Source of the DNA: Methanobacterium sp. PtaU1.Bin242
GTDB taxonomy: Archaea; Methanobacteriota; Methanobacteria; Methanobacteriales; Methanobacteriaceae
NCBI GenBank assembly: GCA_002067565.1
Contig: MVQZ01000222.1
Coordinates: 1 to 7,016, forward strand
Direction: 5' to 3'
Length of the DNA stretch: 7,016 nucleotides
The number at the start of each line of letters is the position of its first letter. The first letter of the stretch is position 1. The position numbers were made by a program, and so were the translations under genes. Below the pieces are notes generated by a model. The model was not told the DNA's origin and ran no database searches. It saw nothing but the letters and a program-made list of their open reading frames with translations. This document shows positions 1-6,462 of this stretch, piece by piece.

Positions 1-1
1 A

Positions 2-1261
2 ATAGCATACTTATCTTACAAAGCCTTTAAGGGAAACAGTACCTTCATCTATCTTTCTGCACTGGCTCTGGGTCTGGCAGGGGGATTCAGACTAGATTTG
101 GTGGAATTTATGTTTCCACTTTGGCTTTTCTGTCTCTGGTACGGCAAAACATCCTATGCAAAGGCAGGAAAAGCATTTATAGTGTTAATAGCGTCAGTTC
201 TACTGTGGTTGGTCCCCACCATTCTTTCAACCGGCGGACTGGGACAGTATATGCAGCTTTCCGCAGTTCAATCTGAAGCTTCCGTCTACACCTCCATCCT
301 GTTGGGCGCCAGCTTATCCCAGCAGATAATGAACTCAGGAATAGCTTTAATATGGTCTTTGTGGGGATTAACCCTATTCGGCATATTTATGGTGATCCTA
401 TTTCTCCTATACCACTGGAGGGGTTTTACATCCAAATTTATTCCTTATCTTAAAAATCCGGTGAGTATTTTCTTCCTGCTGTGGATGGCACCTGCTTTCC
501 TCTTCTATTTCATAATCTATATAATTAAACCAGGATACACTTTAGTATACCTTCCAGCCGTTATGATCATATTAGGATACATCATAAACCGTATTTCAGA
601 TGATCTGAGCTTGACTTTCCCTAAAATTTCTCCACGTTCCTTTCTGGCCGCCCTCCTGTTAGTGGGGATAATTATCAACTCGTTGATCTTCATCTATCCC
701 TATAATCTGCATCAGGGCGAACTATGGGAAACACCCCAGGACAAACTCACTGGCTCGCAAAAAATTCTGTTCGGTGTTAACGTGGGTATAATGTATAACG
801 ACCAGAAAATCAGTGCTAACGACCAGAACACACAAATACATATTGATGAAATAACGAAATTATCGTTTTCAAATCCCAATAGTAGTATTGTCGCTATTAG
901 GGATATAAGCAGGGAAGATGAAGGATTTAACTGGAGAAAAGCCATGTATTATCTGCCAGATTATAATGTTTATTATCTCTTTGACTTTGAAAATTCAGGA
1001 ATAACCGATAAGGTGTCTGTCTGGCATGGTAAGAACCATAACGATGATCTAATTAAAGCAACAACCGTAGAAATTCCTCTTAACCAGTCCGTCCGCAGAA
1101 TCATCTGGATAATGAGTGATCAGTCCAGCTTCTATAAGGAAGTGCAGTCTAAAGTAGGAATAAATACCATAACCTTACCAAATGGTCTGAAAATCTATTA
1201 CAGCGACGTAGGAGATGGTCCGGTAAATCTGCAAGTCAGTGGATTTATATTCAAAAGATGA
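2..1261 (+). CDS. C-terminal part of a polytopic membrane protein, probable GT-C (family 39-like) glycosyltransferase; 5' end outside window
   Basis: The frame is open from base 2 to the TGA at 1259-1261, giving 419 codons without an N-terminus. A TTG at 98 could be taken as a start, but it lies inside a continuous hydrophobic reading frame and has no ribosome binding site. The first half (to about base 710) is a series of hydrophobic membrane segments, including a G-G-F-R-L-D stretch at about bases 80-97 and a K-P-G-Y-T-L-V-Y-L-P stretch at about bases 527-556. Both resemble multi-pass GT-C glycosyltransferases such as the PMT/ArnT type, which transfer sugars from polyprenyl-phosphate donors. 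The last 180 or so residues are hydrophilic with scattered aromatics (R-K-A-M-Y-Y-L-P-D-Y near 935-964) and probably form the extracytoplasmic domain. The usual catalytic N-terminal loop is outside the window, so the enzymatic assignment is an inference. It could be a related membrane protein without transferase activity. Confidence 0.65.
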   Translation: MAYLSYKAFKGNSTFIYLSALALGLAGGFRLDLVEFMFPLWLFCLWYGKTSYAKAGKAFIVLIASVLLWLVPTILSTGGLGQYMQLSAVQSEASVYTSILLGASLSQQIMNSGIALIWSLWGLTLFGIFMVILFLLYHWRGFTSKFIPYLKNPVSIFFLLWMAPAFLFYFIIYIIKPGYTLVYLPAVMIILGYIINRISDDLSLTFPKISPRSFLAALLLVGIIINSLIFIYPYNLHQGELWETPQDKLTGSQKILFGVNVGIMYNDQKISANDQNTQIHIDEITKLSFSNPNSSIVAIRDISREDEGFNWRKAMYYLPDYNVYYLFDFENSGITDKVSVWHGKNHNDDLIKATTVEIPLNQSVRRIIWIMSDQSSFYKEVQSKVGINTITLPNGLKIYYSDVGDGPVNLQVSGFIFKR

Positions 1262-1387
1262 CTGATCCCAACACTTAGACTGATACTAAATCTATTGCTA
1301 ATATTGACTCTTATGAATTAAATACAATAGAAATACATGAAAAAATTTGATATAAAGAGTAAAACTAAGAAAATGACTAATAAATAG

Positions 1388-1393
1388 TTTTTT
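1388..1393 (+). terminator. Possible oligo-T transcription terminator
   Basis: A run of six T residues lies 127 bases after the glycosyltransferase stop and before the promoter-like sequence of the next gene. Archaeal RNA polymerase terminates at oligo-T tracts, often without a hairpin, so this is a plausible end for the upstream transcript. No strong GC hairpin precedes it. Confidence 0.3.
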
Positions 1394-1417
1394 AAGAGAA
1401 TTTATTTTTTAAAAAAA

Positions 1418-1447
1418 GTTAATAAAATCTTTTTGAGATATATAAAT
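1418..1447 (+). promoter_or_regulatory. Candidate archaeal promoter (BRE/TATA) for the PHP-flippase-epimerase operon
   Basis: Two TATA-like boxes are visible. One is TTAATAAAA around 1419-1427, preceded by a purine-rich A7G that could act as BRE. The other is ATATATAAAT at 1438-1447. Initiation about 25 bases downstream of the first would begin near 1447 and leave a short leader containing the ribosome binding site. Initiation from the second would begin almost at the start codon and exclude that site. The first therefore fits better, although the second matches the TATA consensus more closely. Confidence 0.35.
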
Positions 1448-1452
1448 TATTT

Positions 1453-1458
1453 AGAGGT
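1453..1458 (+). promoter_or_regulatory. Ribosome binding site that decides the TTG start of the PHP gene
   Basis: AGAGGT matches the core of the archaeal anti-Shine-Dalgarno complement. It sits eight bases before the TTG at 1467, an ideal distance. An ATG at 1460 is only one base from the site, is in another frame and reaches a stop after five codons. The PHP frame itself has a TAA at 1458-1460, so no earlier in-frame start exists. Confidence 0.7.
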
Positions 1459-1466
1459 AATGAAAT

Positions 1467-2123
1467 TTGAGATATGATCTACACATTCACTCCAAATATT
1501 CATCTGATGGGTACCTGGATCCAAAAATGATTGTAAAAATAGCCAACAAAAGAGGGCTTTCCGGTGTAGCATTAACCGATCACAACACCCTTAAAGGAGG
1601 GCTTAAGACTAAAGAGTATGAAAAAGATGATTTCAGGGTTATAGTGGGCTCGGAAATAAACACCGATCGTGGTGAAGTAATAGGGCTTTTCTTATCTGAA
1701 GAGATAAAATCAAACATTTTTCCAGACGTTACTGAGGAGATCAAAGATCAAAATGGGATGGTTATCATTCCTCATCCCTTTGATGAACTAAGAGGTAATG
1801 GGATCAGGCCAAAAAAAGAAGACAAAAAATTCCTGGATGGTGTGGAAATCTTTAATTCACGGTGTATTTTAGAAAAATATAATTATAAAGCCCATGAATA
1901 TGCCATGGAAAATGATTTGAAATACACCGCTGGCAGTGACGCGCATTTTGCGGGTGAAATAGGAAAAGCAGGGATTATAACCGATTTTGAAATAAATGAT
2001 GTTGATGATCTAAGAAAATCCCTAATAGGGAATAAAAGTGTTATTTTCGGTGGAAAATCAAGCTTCATCAATTTAGGATTAACAAAGGTGCTGAAAATAT
2101 GGCGAAAGGCAAGTTCTGGCTAA
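1467..2123 (+). CDS. PHP-family metal-dependent phosphoesterase (218 aa)
   Basis: The protein carries the full set of PHP metal-binding motifs: H-I-H at residues 6-8 with Asp14, T-D-H-N at 37-40, Glu63 in G-S-E-I, His103 in P-H-P-F, and the final D-A-H at 158-160 within G-S-D-A-H-F. Known PHP proteins use these residues to hold a two- or three-metal cluster that hydrolyses phosphoester bonds. Members include polymerase-associated exonucleases, histidinol phosphatase and RNase AM/YciV-type nucleotide phosphatases. No signal peptide or membrane span is visible, so it should be cytoplasmic. The product is short and lacks extra domains, so it is a minimal PHP domain and its substrate cannot be told. 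The TTG start is supported by an AGAGGT site eight bases upstream. Its last 25 bases overlap the start of a flippase-like membrane protein gene, which implies co-translation and perhaps a shared function in membrane or glycan metabolism. Confidence 0.9.
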   Translation: MRYDLHIHSKYSSDGYLDPKMIVKIANKRGLSGVALTDHNTLKGGLKTKEYEKDDFRVIVGSEINTDRGEVIGLFLSEEIKSNIFPDVTEEIKDQNGMVIIPHPFDELRGNGIRPKKEDKKFLDGVEIFNSRCILEKYNYKAHEYAMENDLKYTAGSDAHFAGEIGKAGIITDFEINDVDDLRKSLIGNKSVIFGGKSSFINLGLTKVLKIWRKASSG

Positions 2124-3031
2124 TTATACTATTTGCGGTTGTGGTATATCTTTTAATGGGTATCTATGCAAATTTTGGCAATCTATTATCTGCTCTGGAA
2201 GAGTTTAACTGGATATTCTTACCAGTTATGCTCATACTGGTAACCACCGGATACTTTGTGAGATTCATTAAATGGAATTTCTTCCTTAAAAATGTTGATG
2301 TTCACCTACCCCTTAAAGAAAACTTGTTTGTATTCTTCAGCGGCCTGTCCATGATAATAACTCCAGCTAAAGCAGGTGAAATATGGAAAGGATGGCTCAT
2401 AAAAGATATAAATGGTGAAAGTCTGAGCAAAACTATTCCTGTGGTTATAGTTGACCGGGTAACCGATGTAATCGGTCTTATACTTCTCTCCCTTTTAGGA
2501 ATTCTATACTACAAAAGCGGGGTTTCTGTGCTATTAATTCTAGTCATCTTATTTGCTGCGTTTATTGTGGCTATTAAATCAGAAAAAATATCAGGCCGAC
2601 TCATTTCAATAATGGAAGGCAGAGCAGGTAAATATTCCGGTGATATTAAAGATATGCATCAAACATTTCAAAAAAGCATGAACTGGAAATATCTTTTTGG
2701 AATGTCAGTTTTAAGCGTTGCTGCCTGGTTTTTAGAGTGTTTAGCCATATTCTTAGTTATATATGGATTTGGACAGTCCCTCAGTTTGGTATTATCTACC
2801 TTTGTATTCAGTTTCGCATCACTGGCCGGTGCAGTAAGTCTTATACCAGGAGGTCTGGGAGTGGCAGAAGCAACTTTATCCGGTCTTCTGGTGTTTTTCG
2901 GCCTGTCCTCCAGCATAGCCGTTGGAGCTGCACTTATAATGAGGTTCGGAACGCTCTGGTATGGGGCTATTCTGGGCTTTCTGGTTTATTTGATATTTAA
3001 CAAAAGAATTATGAAATCAAAGAATGAGTAA
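2099..3031 (+). CDS. LPG_synthase_TM / UPF0104 family 'flippase-like' integral membrane protein (310 aa)
   Basis: This multi-pass membrane protein has about eight hydrophobic segments and the signatures of the lysylphosphatidylglycerol synthase transmembrane family (UPF0104). These are T-P-A-K-A-G-E at residues 88-94, V-D-R-V-T-D at 118-123, I-P-G-G-L-G-V-A-E at 249-257 and a late conserved Arg at 282. It is essentially the membrane domain alone. It lacks the aminoacyl-transferase domain of bacterial MprF and the GT2 domain of archaeal AglD, to which the family is related. By family analogy it may move or present a lipid or lipid-linked sugar across the membrane; this is inference. The ATG at 2099 overlaps the PHP gene by 25 bases and follows AAAGGTG (2084-2090) at eight bases, so the start is well supported and translation is probably coupled. 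The epimerase gene follows after 33 bases. Confidence 0.88.
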   Translation: MAKGKFWLIILFAVVVYLLMGIYANFGNLLSALEEFNWIFLPVMLILVTTGYFVRFIKWNFFLKNVDVHLPLKENLFVFFSGLSMIITPAKAGEIWKGWLIKDINGESLSKTIPVVIVDRVTDVIGLILLSLLGILYYKSGVSVLLILVILFAAFIVAIKSEKISGRLISIMEGRAGKYSGDIKDMHQTFQKSMNWKYLFGMSVLSVAAWFLECLAIFLVIYGFGQSLSLVLSTFVFSFASLAGAVSLIPGGLGVAEATLSGLLVFFGLSSSIAVGAALIMRFGTLWYGAILGFLVYLIFNKRIMKSKNE

Positions 3032-3064
3032 AAAAAATGGAATTTTATAATAGGAAGTGTATAA

Positions 3065-4135
3065 ATGGAAAAAATGGATATAAAGTCTAAAGAAAAAGAA
3101 ACTTATCTCATTACGGGAGGTTCGGGATTTTTAGGCATTAATCTAACTAGATATCTGATTAAAAAAGGACATGATGTTATTATCTTTGATATTTCACCCT
3201 TTGATTATGATGACACCATAGAAAAGGTAAGAGTTATAAACGGTGATATAAGAAATATAAACGATTTAAAGGCTGCCTGTAATAATGTGGATATTATTGT
3301 GCATTGTGCTGCTGCATTACCACTATATAAAGAGGAAGTTATCTATGCCACTGATGTGGATGGGACCCGGAATGTTCTGGAGGCAGCTAAGGAGAATAAT
3401 GTCCAGCGGGTGATTCACATTTCATCAACAGCAGTTTACGGCATTCCAGACCATCACCCCCTTTATGAATCCGATGAACTGGTGGGGGTTGGACCCTATG
3501 GAGAAGCTAAAATAGAGGCCGAGAAAGTATGTGAAGAATACCGGAAGAAGGATATGTGTATTCCCATCATCCGACCCAAGTCATTTATTGGTCCAGAGAG
3601 GCTGGGTGTTTTTGCCATTTATTATGACTGGATTCAAAGTGGGAAAAACGTTCCAATAGTAGGTAATGGAAAAAACAGGTATCAACTTCTAGACGTTGAA
3701 GACCTTTGTGATGCAATCTATCTATGCGCAACCAAAGACAGAGATATTGTCAACGACACATTCAATATAGGGGCTGAAGAATACACCACCATGAAAGAAG
3801 ATTTTGGAGAAGTGCTGCACTATGCTGGTTTTGGTAAAAGAATTATTACCACACCTGCTAAACCACTCATAGGTGTTCTGCGTATTTTAGAATTTTTCAA
3901 ACTTTCTCCTTTATACAAATGGGTTTATGAAACCGCGCCTGAAGATTCATTTGTATCCATTGATAAAGCAAAAAATGTGCTGGGATTCGAACCAAAATAC
4001 TCCAATAAACAGGCCTTAATAAGAAATTATGAATGGTATTTGGAAAACTACAAATATTACCAGGATAAAACTGGTGTTTCTCATAGGGTTCCCTGGAAAC
4101 AGGGCATACTGAACTTCTTTAAAATATTTTTTTAG
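3065..4135 (+). CDS. NAD-dependent epimerase/dehydratase, extended SDR family (356 aa)
   Basis: This is an extended short-chain dehydrogenase of the nucleotide-sugar epimerase/dehydratase type. The Rossmann motif T-G-G-S-G-F-L-G is at residues 17-24, with an acidic Asp42 after the second strand (favouring NAD over NADP), G-D-I at 60-62, and H-C-A-A-A at 80-84. The catalytic set is I-S-S-T at 119-122 with Y-x-x-x-K at Tyr145/Lys149. R-P-K-S-F-I-G-P follows at 170-177 in the substrate-binding half. Relatives act on UDP- or dTDP-sugars or on sterol-like substrates, and the exact substrate cannot be read here. The C-terminus ends in a hydrophobic, aromatic tail that might contact the membrane. 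The ATG at 3065 follows AGGAAGTG (3052-3059) at five bases; a second in-frame ATG at 3074 is less well placed. It is the last gene of the PHP/flippase-like operon and suggests that the operon modifies activated sugars for a surface glycan. Confidence 0.88.
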   Translation: MEKMDIKSKEKETYLITGGSGFLGINLTRYLIKKGHDVIIFDISPFDYDDTIEKVRVINGDIRNINDLKAACNNVDIIVHCAAALPLYKEEVIYATDVDGTRNVLEAAKENNVQRVIHISSTAVYGIPDHHPLYESDELVGVGPYGEAKIEAEKVCEEYRKKDMCIPIIRPKSFIGPERLGVFAIYYDWIQSGKNVPIVGNGKNRYQLLDVEDLCDAIYLCATKDRDIVNDTFNIGAEEYTTMKEDFGEVLHYAGFGKRIITTPAKPLIGVLRILEFFKLSPLYKWVYETAPEDSFVSIDKAKNVLGFEPKYSNKQALIRNYEWYLENYKYYQDKTGVSHRVPWKQGILNFFKIFF

Positions 4136-4197
4136 ATTAGAGAGTTCTACACTCAGGTAATTCAGCAGGATTTGATCTTTATTTAAAAAGAAAATAA

Positions 4198-4204
4198 TTT
4201 TTTT
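4198..4204 (+). terminator. Oligo-T tract after the epimerase gene, probable operon terminator
   Basis: A T7 run lies 63 bases past the epimerase stop. An earlier T7 tract at 4127-4133 overlaps the last codons of that gene. Both are suitable archaeal terminators and lie upstream of the promoter-like sequence for pscS. No convincing GC stem is present. Confidence 0.35.
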
Positions 4205-4213
4205 AACCATTAG

Positions 4214-4233
4214 GGAAAAAAAATAATATGTTA
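4214..4233 (+). promoter_or_regulatory. Candidate BRE/TATA promoter for pscS
   Basis: A G-then-A8 purine run (BRE-like) is followed by TAATATG-type TATA sequence at about 4223-4230. Initiation some 25 bases downstream, near 4252, would give a leader of about 24 bases carrying the GGTGAT ribosome binding site at 4265-4270. The spacing is reasonable but the TATA match is only moderate. Confidence 0.4.
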
Positions 4234-4275
4234 AAAACAAACCCCAATCTCTAAATTTTTTTGCGGTGATTATTT

Positions 4276-5421
4276 ATGGAATGCCAGGATTATGGACTTA
4301 CTCGAAAGAGTGAACGTGAAAATTTAAATTTAAATCCTCTTCAGCGAGGCGGTGTGCTACCAAAAGAAGCTAGAAAAGCCTTATATGAATTTTCAGATGG
4401 TTACAGTGTCTGTGACTACTGTGCAGGTAGACTGGATGAAATAACCAAACCAGCCATAAACAGCTTTCTGGACGACCTGGCTAACTTCATAGGGACAGAT
4501 CATGCCCGCACTGTTCATGGAGCCAGGGAAGGTAAATTCGCTGTTATGCACGCCTTATGCAGACCAGGAGATACCATTGTGGTAGATGGAAACGCTCATT
4601 ACACCACTCATCTGGCTGCTGAACGCTGCCAGCTGAATCTGGTGGATGTGCCACATAGTGATTATCCAGAATACCGTATCAAACCAGAAAGTTACAAACA
4701 AGTGCTGGATGATCAATATGACCGCGGTGAAGATATAAGTTTGATTTTACTCACCCATGTAGATGGTGATTACGGTAACCTTACCGATGCACGTTCTATT
4801 GGTAAAATTGCCCATGATTATGGAATTCCTATGCTTTTAAACTGTGCATATTCTATGGGTCGGTTGCCAATAAATGCAAAGGAACTTAACGCTGATTTTG
4901 TGGTGGGTAGTGGTCACAAAAGTATGGCTGCCTCAGGACCTATAGGTGTGCTCGGTTTAAAGGATGAATGGGCTGAAGCTGTGCTAAAAAGATCCGCCAA
5001 ACATGCGGTTAAAGAAATTGAAATGCTAGGATGCACCAGCAGAGGAGCACCAGTAGCCACCCTAATGGCTTCTCTCCCCCTTGTGATGGAGAGGGTTAAA
5101 AAATGGGATCTAGAAGTTCAAAAAACCAGGGATTTTGTGGGAAAATTGGAAAAACTTGGTGGTGTGAAGCAGATAGGAATAAAACCCACAGAACATGACC
5201 TGGTTAGATTTGAAACCCCAATATTTGATAAAATAGCCCAAAATCATCCGCGTCGCGGATTTTTCCTCTATGAAGAGCTTAAAAAGAGACGGATCATAGG
5301 AATTAAAAGGGGTCAGACCCGCTGGTTCAAATGCAGTGTTTACGGATTTACTCAGGAGCAGGTAGATTACATTTCCCGTGCTTTTGCAGAAATTGTCAGT
5401 GCATATGATGATATATCATAG
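4276..5421 (+). CDS. pscS: O-phospho-L-seryl-tRNA:Cys-tRNA synthase (SepCysS)
   Basis: SepCysS is a PLP enzyme that converts phosphoseryl-tRNA(Cys), made by SepRS, into Cys-tRNA(Cys) using a sulfur donor. It is the methanogen route to cysteine for translation and cysteine biosynthesis. The 381-residue product has the expected length. Cys46 and Cys49 lie in Y-S-V-C-D-Y-C-A-G and Cys253 lies in L-G-C-T-S-R-G; these match the three catalytic cysteines described for the archaeal enzyme. His108 in N-A-H-Y is placed to stack on the cofactor, and S-G-H-K-S supplies the PLP Schiff-base lysine, Lys215. T-V-H-G-A-R-E-G at 79-86 is the cofactor-phosphate region. The ATG at 4276 follows GGTGAT (4265-4270) at five bases. 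It appears monocistronic: its own promoter-like region lies upstream and a convergent gene downstream. The sepS partner and sulfur-relay proteins are not in the window. Confidence 0.97.
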   Translation: MECQDYGLTRKSERENLNLNPLQRGGVLPKEARKALYEFSDGYSVCDYCAGRLDEITKPAINSFLDDLANFIGTDHARTVHGAREGKFAVMHALCRPGDTIVVDGNAHYTTHLAAERCQLNLVDVPHSDYPEYRIKPESYKQVLDDQYDRGEDISLILLTHVDGDYGNLTDARSIGKIAHDYGIPMLLNCAYSMGRLPINAKELNADFVVGSGHKSMAASGPIGVLGLKDEWAEAVLKRSAKHAVKEIEMLGCTSRGAPVATLMASLPLVMERVKKWDLEVQKTRDFVGKLEKLGGVKQIGIKPTEHDLVRFETPIFDKIAQNHPRRGFFLYEELKKRRIIGIKRGQTRWFKCSVYGFTQEQVDYISRAFAEIVSAYDDIS

Positions 5422-5470
5422 GAATAGGGATGATACAAATATGACCTAACTTGATTGAAATCCAGATTCT
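5422..5470. other. Short convergent gap between pscS and the methyltransferase
   Basis: The stop codons of the two convergent genes are 49 bases apart once the methyltransferase is read to its restored stop at 5471. Neither strand shows a long T run or a strong hairpin, so transcripts from the two sides may overlap. Confidence 0.5.
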
Positions 5471-6162
5471 TTATTTAAGACAATAGAACCCTGCCTGCAT
5501 ATAAGAAAACCATAAAAGTTCTACCACACGAAAATCTGCGTCCCTTAATAACTCAAGATGTTTTTCTACAGCTATAGGGAAATATTCAATATTAAATCTA
5601 TTCAAGTGTTTATCTACCATGGAAACATCTCACCCCTGGCTAATTGAAAATTTCCCCAGTAAACCTTCCCTATTTCTATACCTTCCCTGGTAAGTGGTTT
5701 GATGTTTTCGAATGTTATATATACACCATCTTCATTTAAAAGGTTATAACAGACTTTTGTAGCTTTTTTTCTCTCCCCTAGGGAAAGATAATGATGACAC
5801 TGGATAGCGGTGATGACATCCATCTTATCTTCCAGTTTCTGGGAAAAATTCTGGGTGGGAGAAGGTTTCAGAAGCTTTAAACAGTCTGCAGGCATATCAG
5901 ATAATTTTTTCTGGGCCTCATTTAACATTCCCTTTGAAGGGTCCAGGAGATAAAATCTTGTCCTAGGAAATATATCCCGTGCCATGTTGACCAGTGTTCC
6001 TGTCCCGCAGCCAGTATCCAGCCAATTTTTTGGCTCAAATGTTAAAGATTTTATTAAATTAATGATTTCCCTGTGAAAAATGGAGTAATATGGAATAATA
6101 TCCTCTATTTGACTATCATATTCATCTGATTTATGAGATGTGGTGTTATCTGTATCTTTCAT
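5471..6162 (-). pseudogene. Class I SAM-dependent methyltransferase, interrupted by a frameshift near 5624-5632
   Basis: From the ATG at 6162 the minus strand encodes 182 residues ending at a TAG at 5614-5616. The protein has the SAM-binding motif I L-D-T-G-C-G-T-G-T at 48-56, the acidic Asp74 after strand 2 (L-L-D-P-S), and D-V-I-T-A-I-Q-C-H-H-Y at 115-125. It ends abruptly in E-M-F-P-W. A second frame, open from 5629 to a TAA at 5471-5473, reads D-V-S-M-V-D-K-H-L-N-R-F and continues through E-Y-F-P-I to S-Y-M-Q-A-G-F-Y-C-L-K, which looks like the normal C-terminal strand-helix end of this family. Joining Glu178 to this frame gives about 230 residues, a usual length, so one base appears to have been lost around 5624-5632. 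It may be a recent pseudogene or a sequencing error; no slippery heptamer supports programmed slippage. The start is supported by GGAGAG (minus strand, 6171-6176) eight bases upstream. The methyl acceptor is unknown. Confidence 0.85.
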
Positions 6163-6170
6163 AAATTATT

Positions 6171-6208
6171 CTCTCCAATGATCATCCATTCATCATTTCA
6201 TTTTTATA
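6171..6208 (-). promoter_or_regulatory. Promoter and ribosome binding site of the methyltransferase gene
   Basis: Read on the minus strand, TATAAAAA lies at 6208-6201. It is followed about 25 bases later by a likely initiation zone near 6180, and then by GGAGAG at 6176-6171, eight bases before the ATG. This is a well-spaced archaeal promoter with a short leader, so the start of the broken gene still looks functional. Confidence 0.5.
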
Positions 6209-6232
6209 GTTAATTTTTCAATCAATGAACTG

Positions 6233-6277
6233 ACTATTATTACATATTATTAGTATATTTACTATTATTTCATATTT
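6233..6277. repeat. Imperfect 17-bp direct repeat flanking a TAGTA-N4-TACTA inverted repeat
   Basis: ACTATTATTACATATTA at 6233-6249 recurs as ACTATTATTTCATATTT at 6261-6277, matching at 15 of 17 positions with a 28-base period. Between and overlapping them, TAGTATATTTACTA at 6251-6264 is an inverted repeat with five-base arms. It lies just upstream of the minus-strand TATA box, where a regulator could bind. In DNA this AT-rich, chance is also plausible. Confidence 0.4.
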
Positions 6278-6462
6278 TAAGGAATTTATCTATTTGTTTT
6301 CTCTTTTTGGAGGTGTTATTGAAGTTAATTGATAAAAATGCTTATTAAAATAATTTGATATTGCTTTAAAATTTTTTAAAATCATAAAATATATTAAAGA
6401 TGTTTTAGATACTTCTTCTTTGTATTTAGATGAATATTTAATAGGTTATTGAATAGTAAAGC

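Larger units (their letters stand above)
1262..1466. other. AT-rich intergenic region between the glycosyltransferase and the PHP gene
   Basis: These 205 bases separate two co-oriented genes. They hold a T6 run at 1388-1393 that could end the upstream transcript, a T6/A7 palindromic junction at 1405-1417, and TATA-like sequences just before the PHP gene. A 17-codon frame (ATG 1337 to TAG 1385-1387) has no ribosome binding site and is not called as a gene. I see no structured RNA here. Confidence 0.5.

Noticed and set aside
98..100. TTG as the start of the glycosyltransferase-like protein
   Set aside because: The same frame is open to the left edge with hydrophobic, family-like sequence, and no ribosome binding site precedes the TTG; the gene is simply cut by the window.
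712..945. Minus-strand frame of 77 codons
   Set aside because: It lies wholly inside the glycosyltransferase-like gene and shows no motif or independent start signal.
1401..1427. T6/A7 palindrome as a structured RNA or intrinsic terminator hairpin
   Set aside because: An A/T-only stem would be weak; it more likely forms part of the promoter upstream region.
1883..2071. Minus-strand frame of 62 codons
   Set aside because: It is antisense to the motif-rich end of the PHP gene, with no recognisable domain.
2668..3000. Frames on both strands within the membrane-protein gene
   Set aside because: They overlap the conserved I-P-G-G-L-G-V-A-E region of the UPF0104 protein and look like out-of-frame translations of it.
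4016..4240. Minus-strand frame of 74 codons with hydrophobic content
   Set aside because: More than half is antisense to the epimerase C-terminus and the rest is AT-rich intergenic DNA; its Phe/Leu/Lys richness reflects base composition.
5614..5632. Programmed -1 frameshifting in the methyltransferase
   Set aside because: The required direction fits, but no slippery heptamer or downstream GC-rich structure is visible; a lost base is simpler.
6365..6380. TTTAAAA/TTTTAAA inverted repeat as a terminator or regulatory hairpin
   Set aside because: It is made only of A and T with a two-base loop, in a region where such symmetry is expected by composition.
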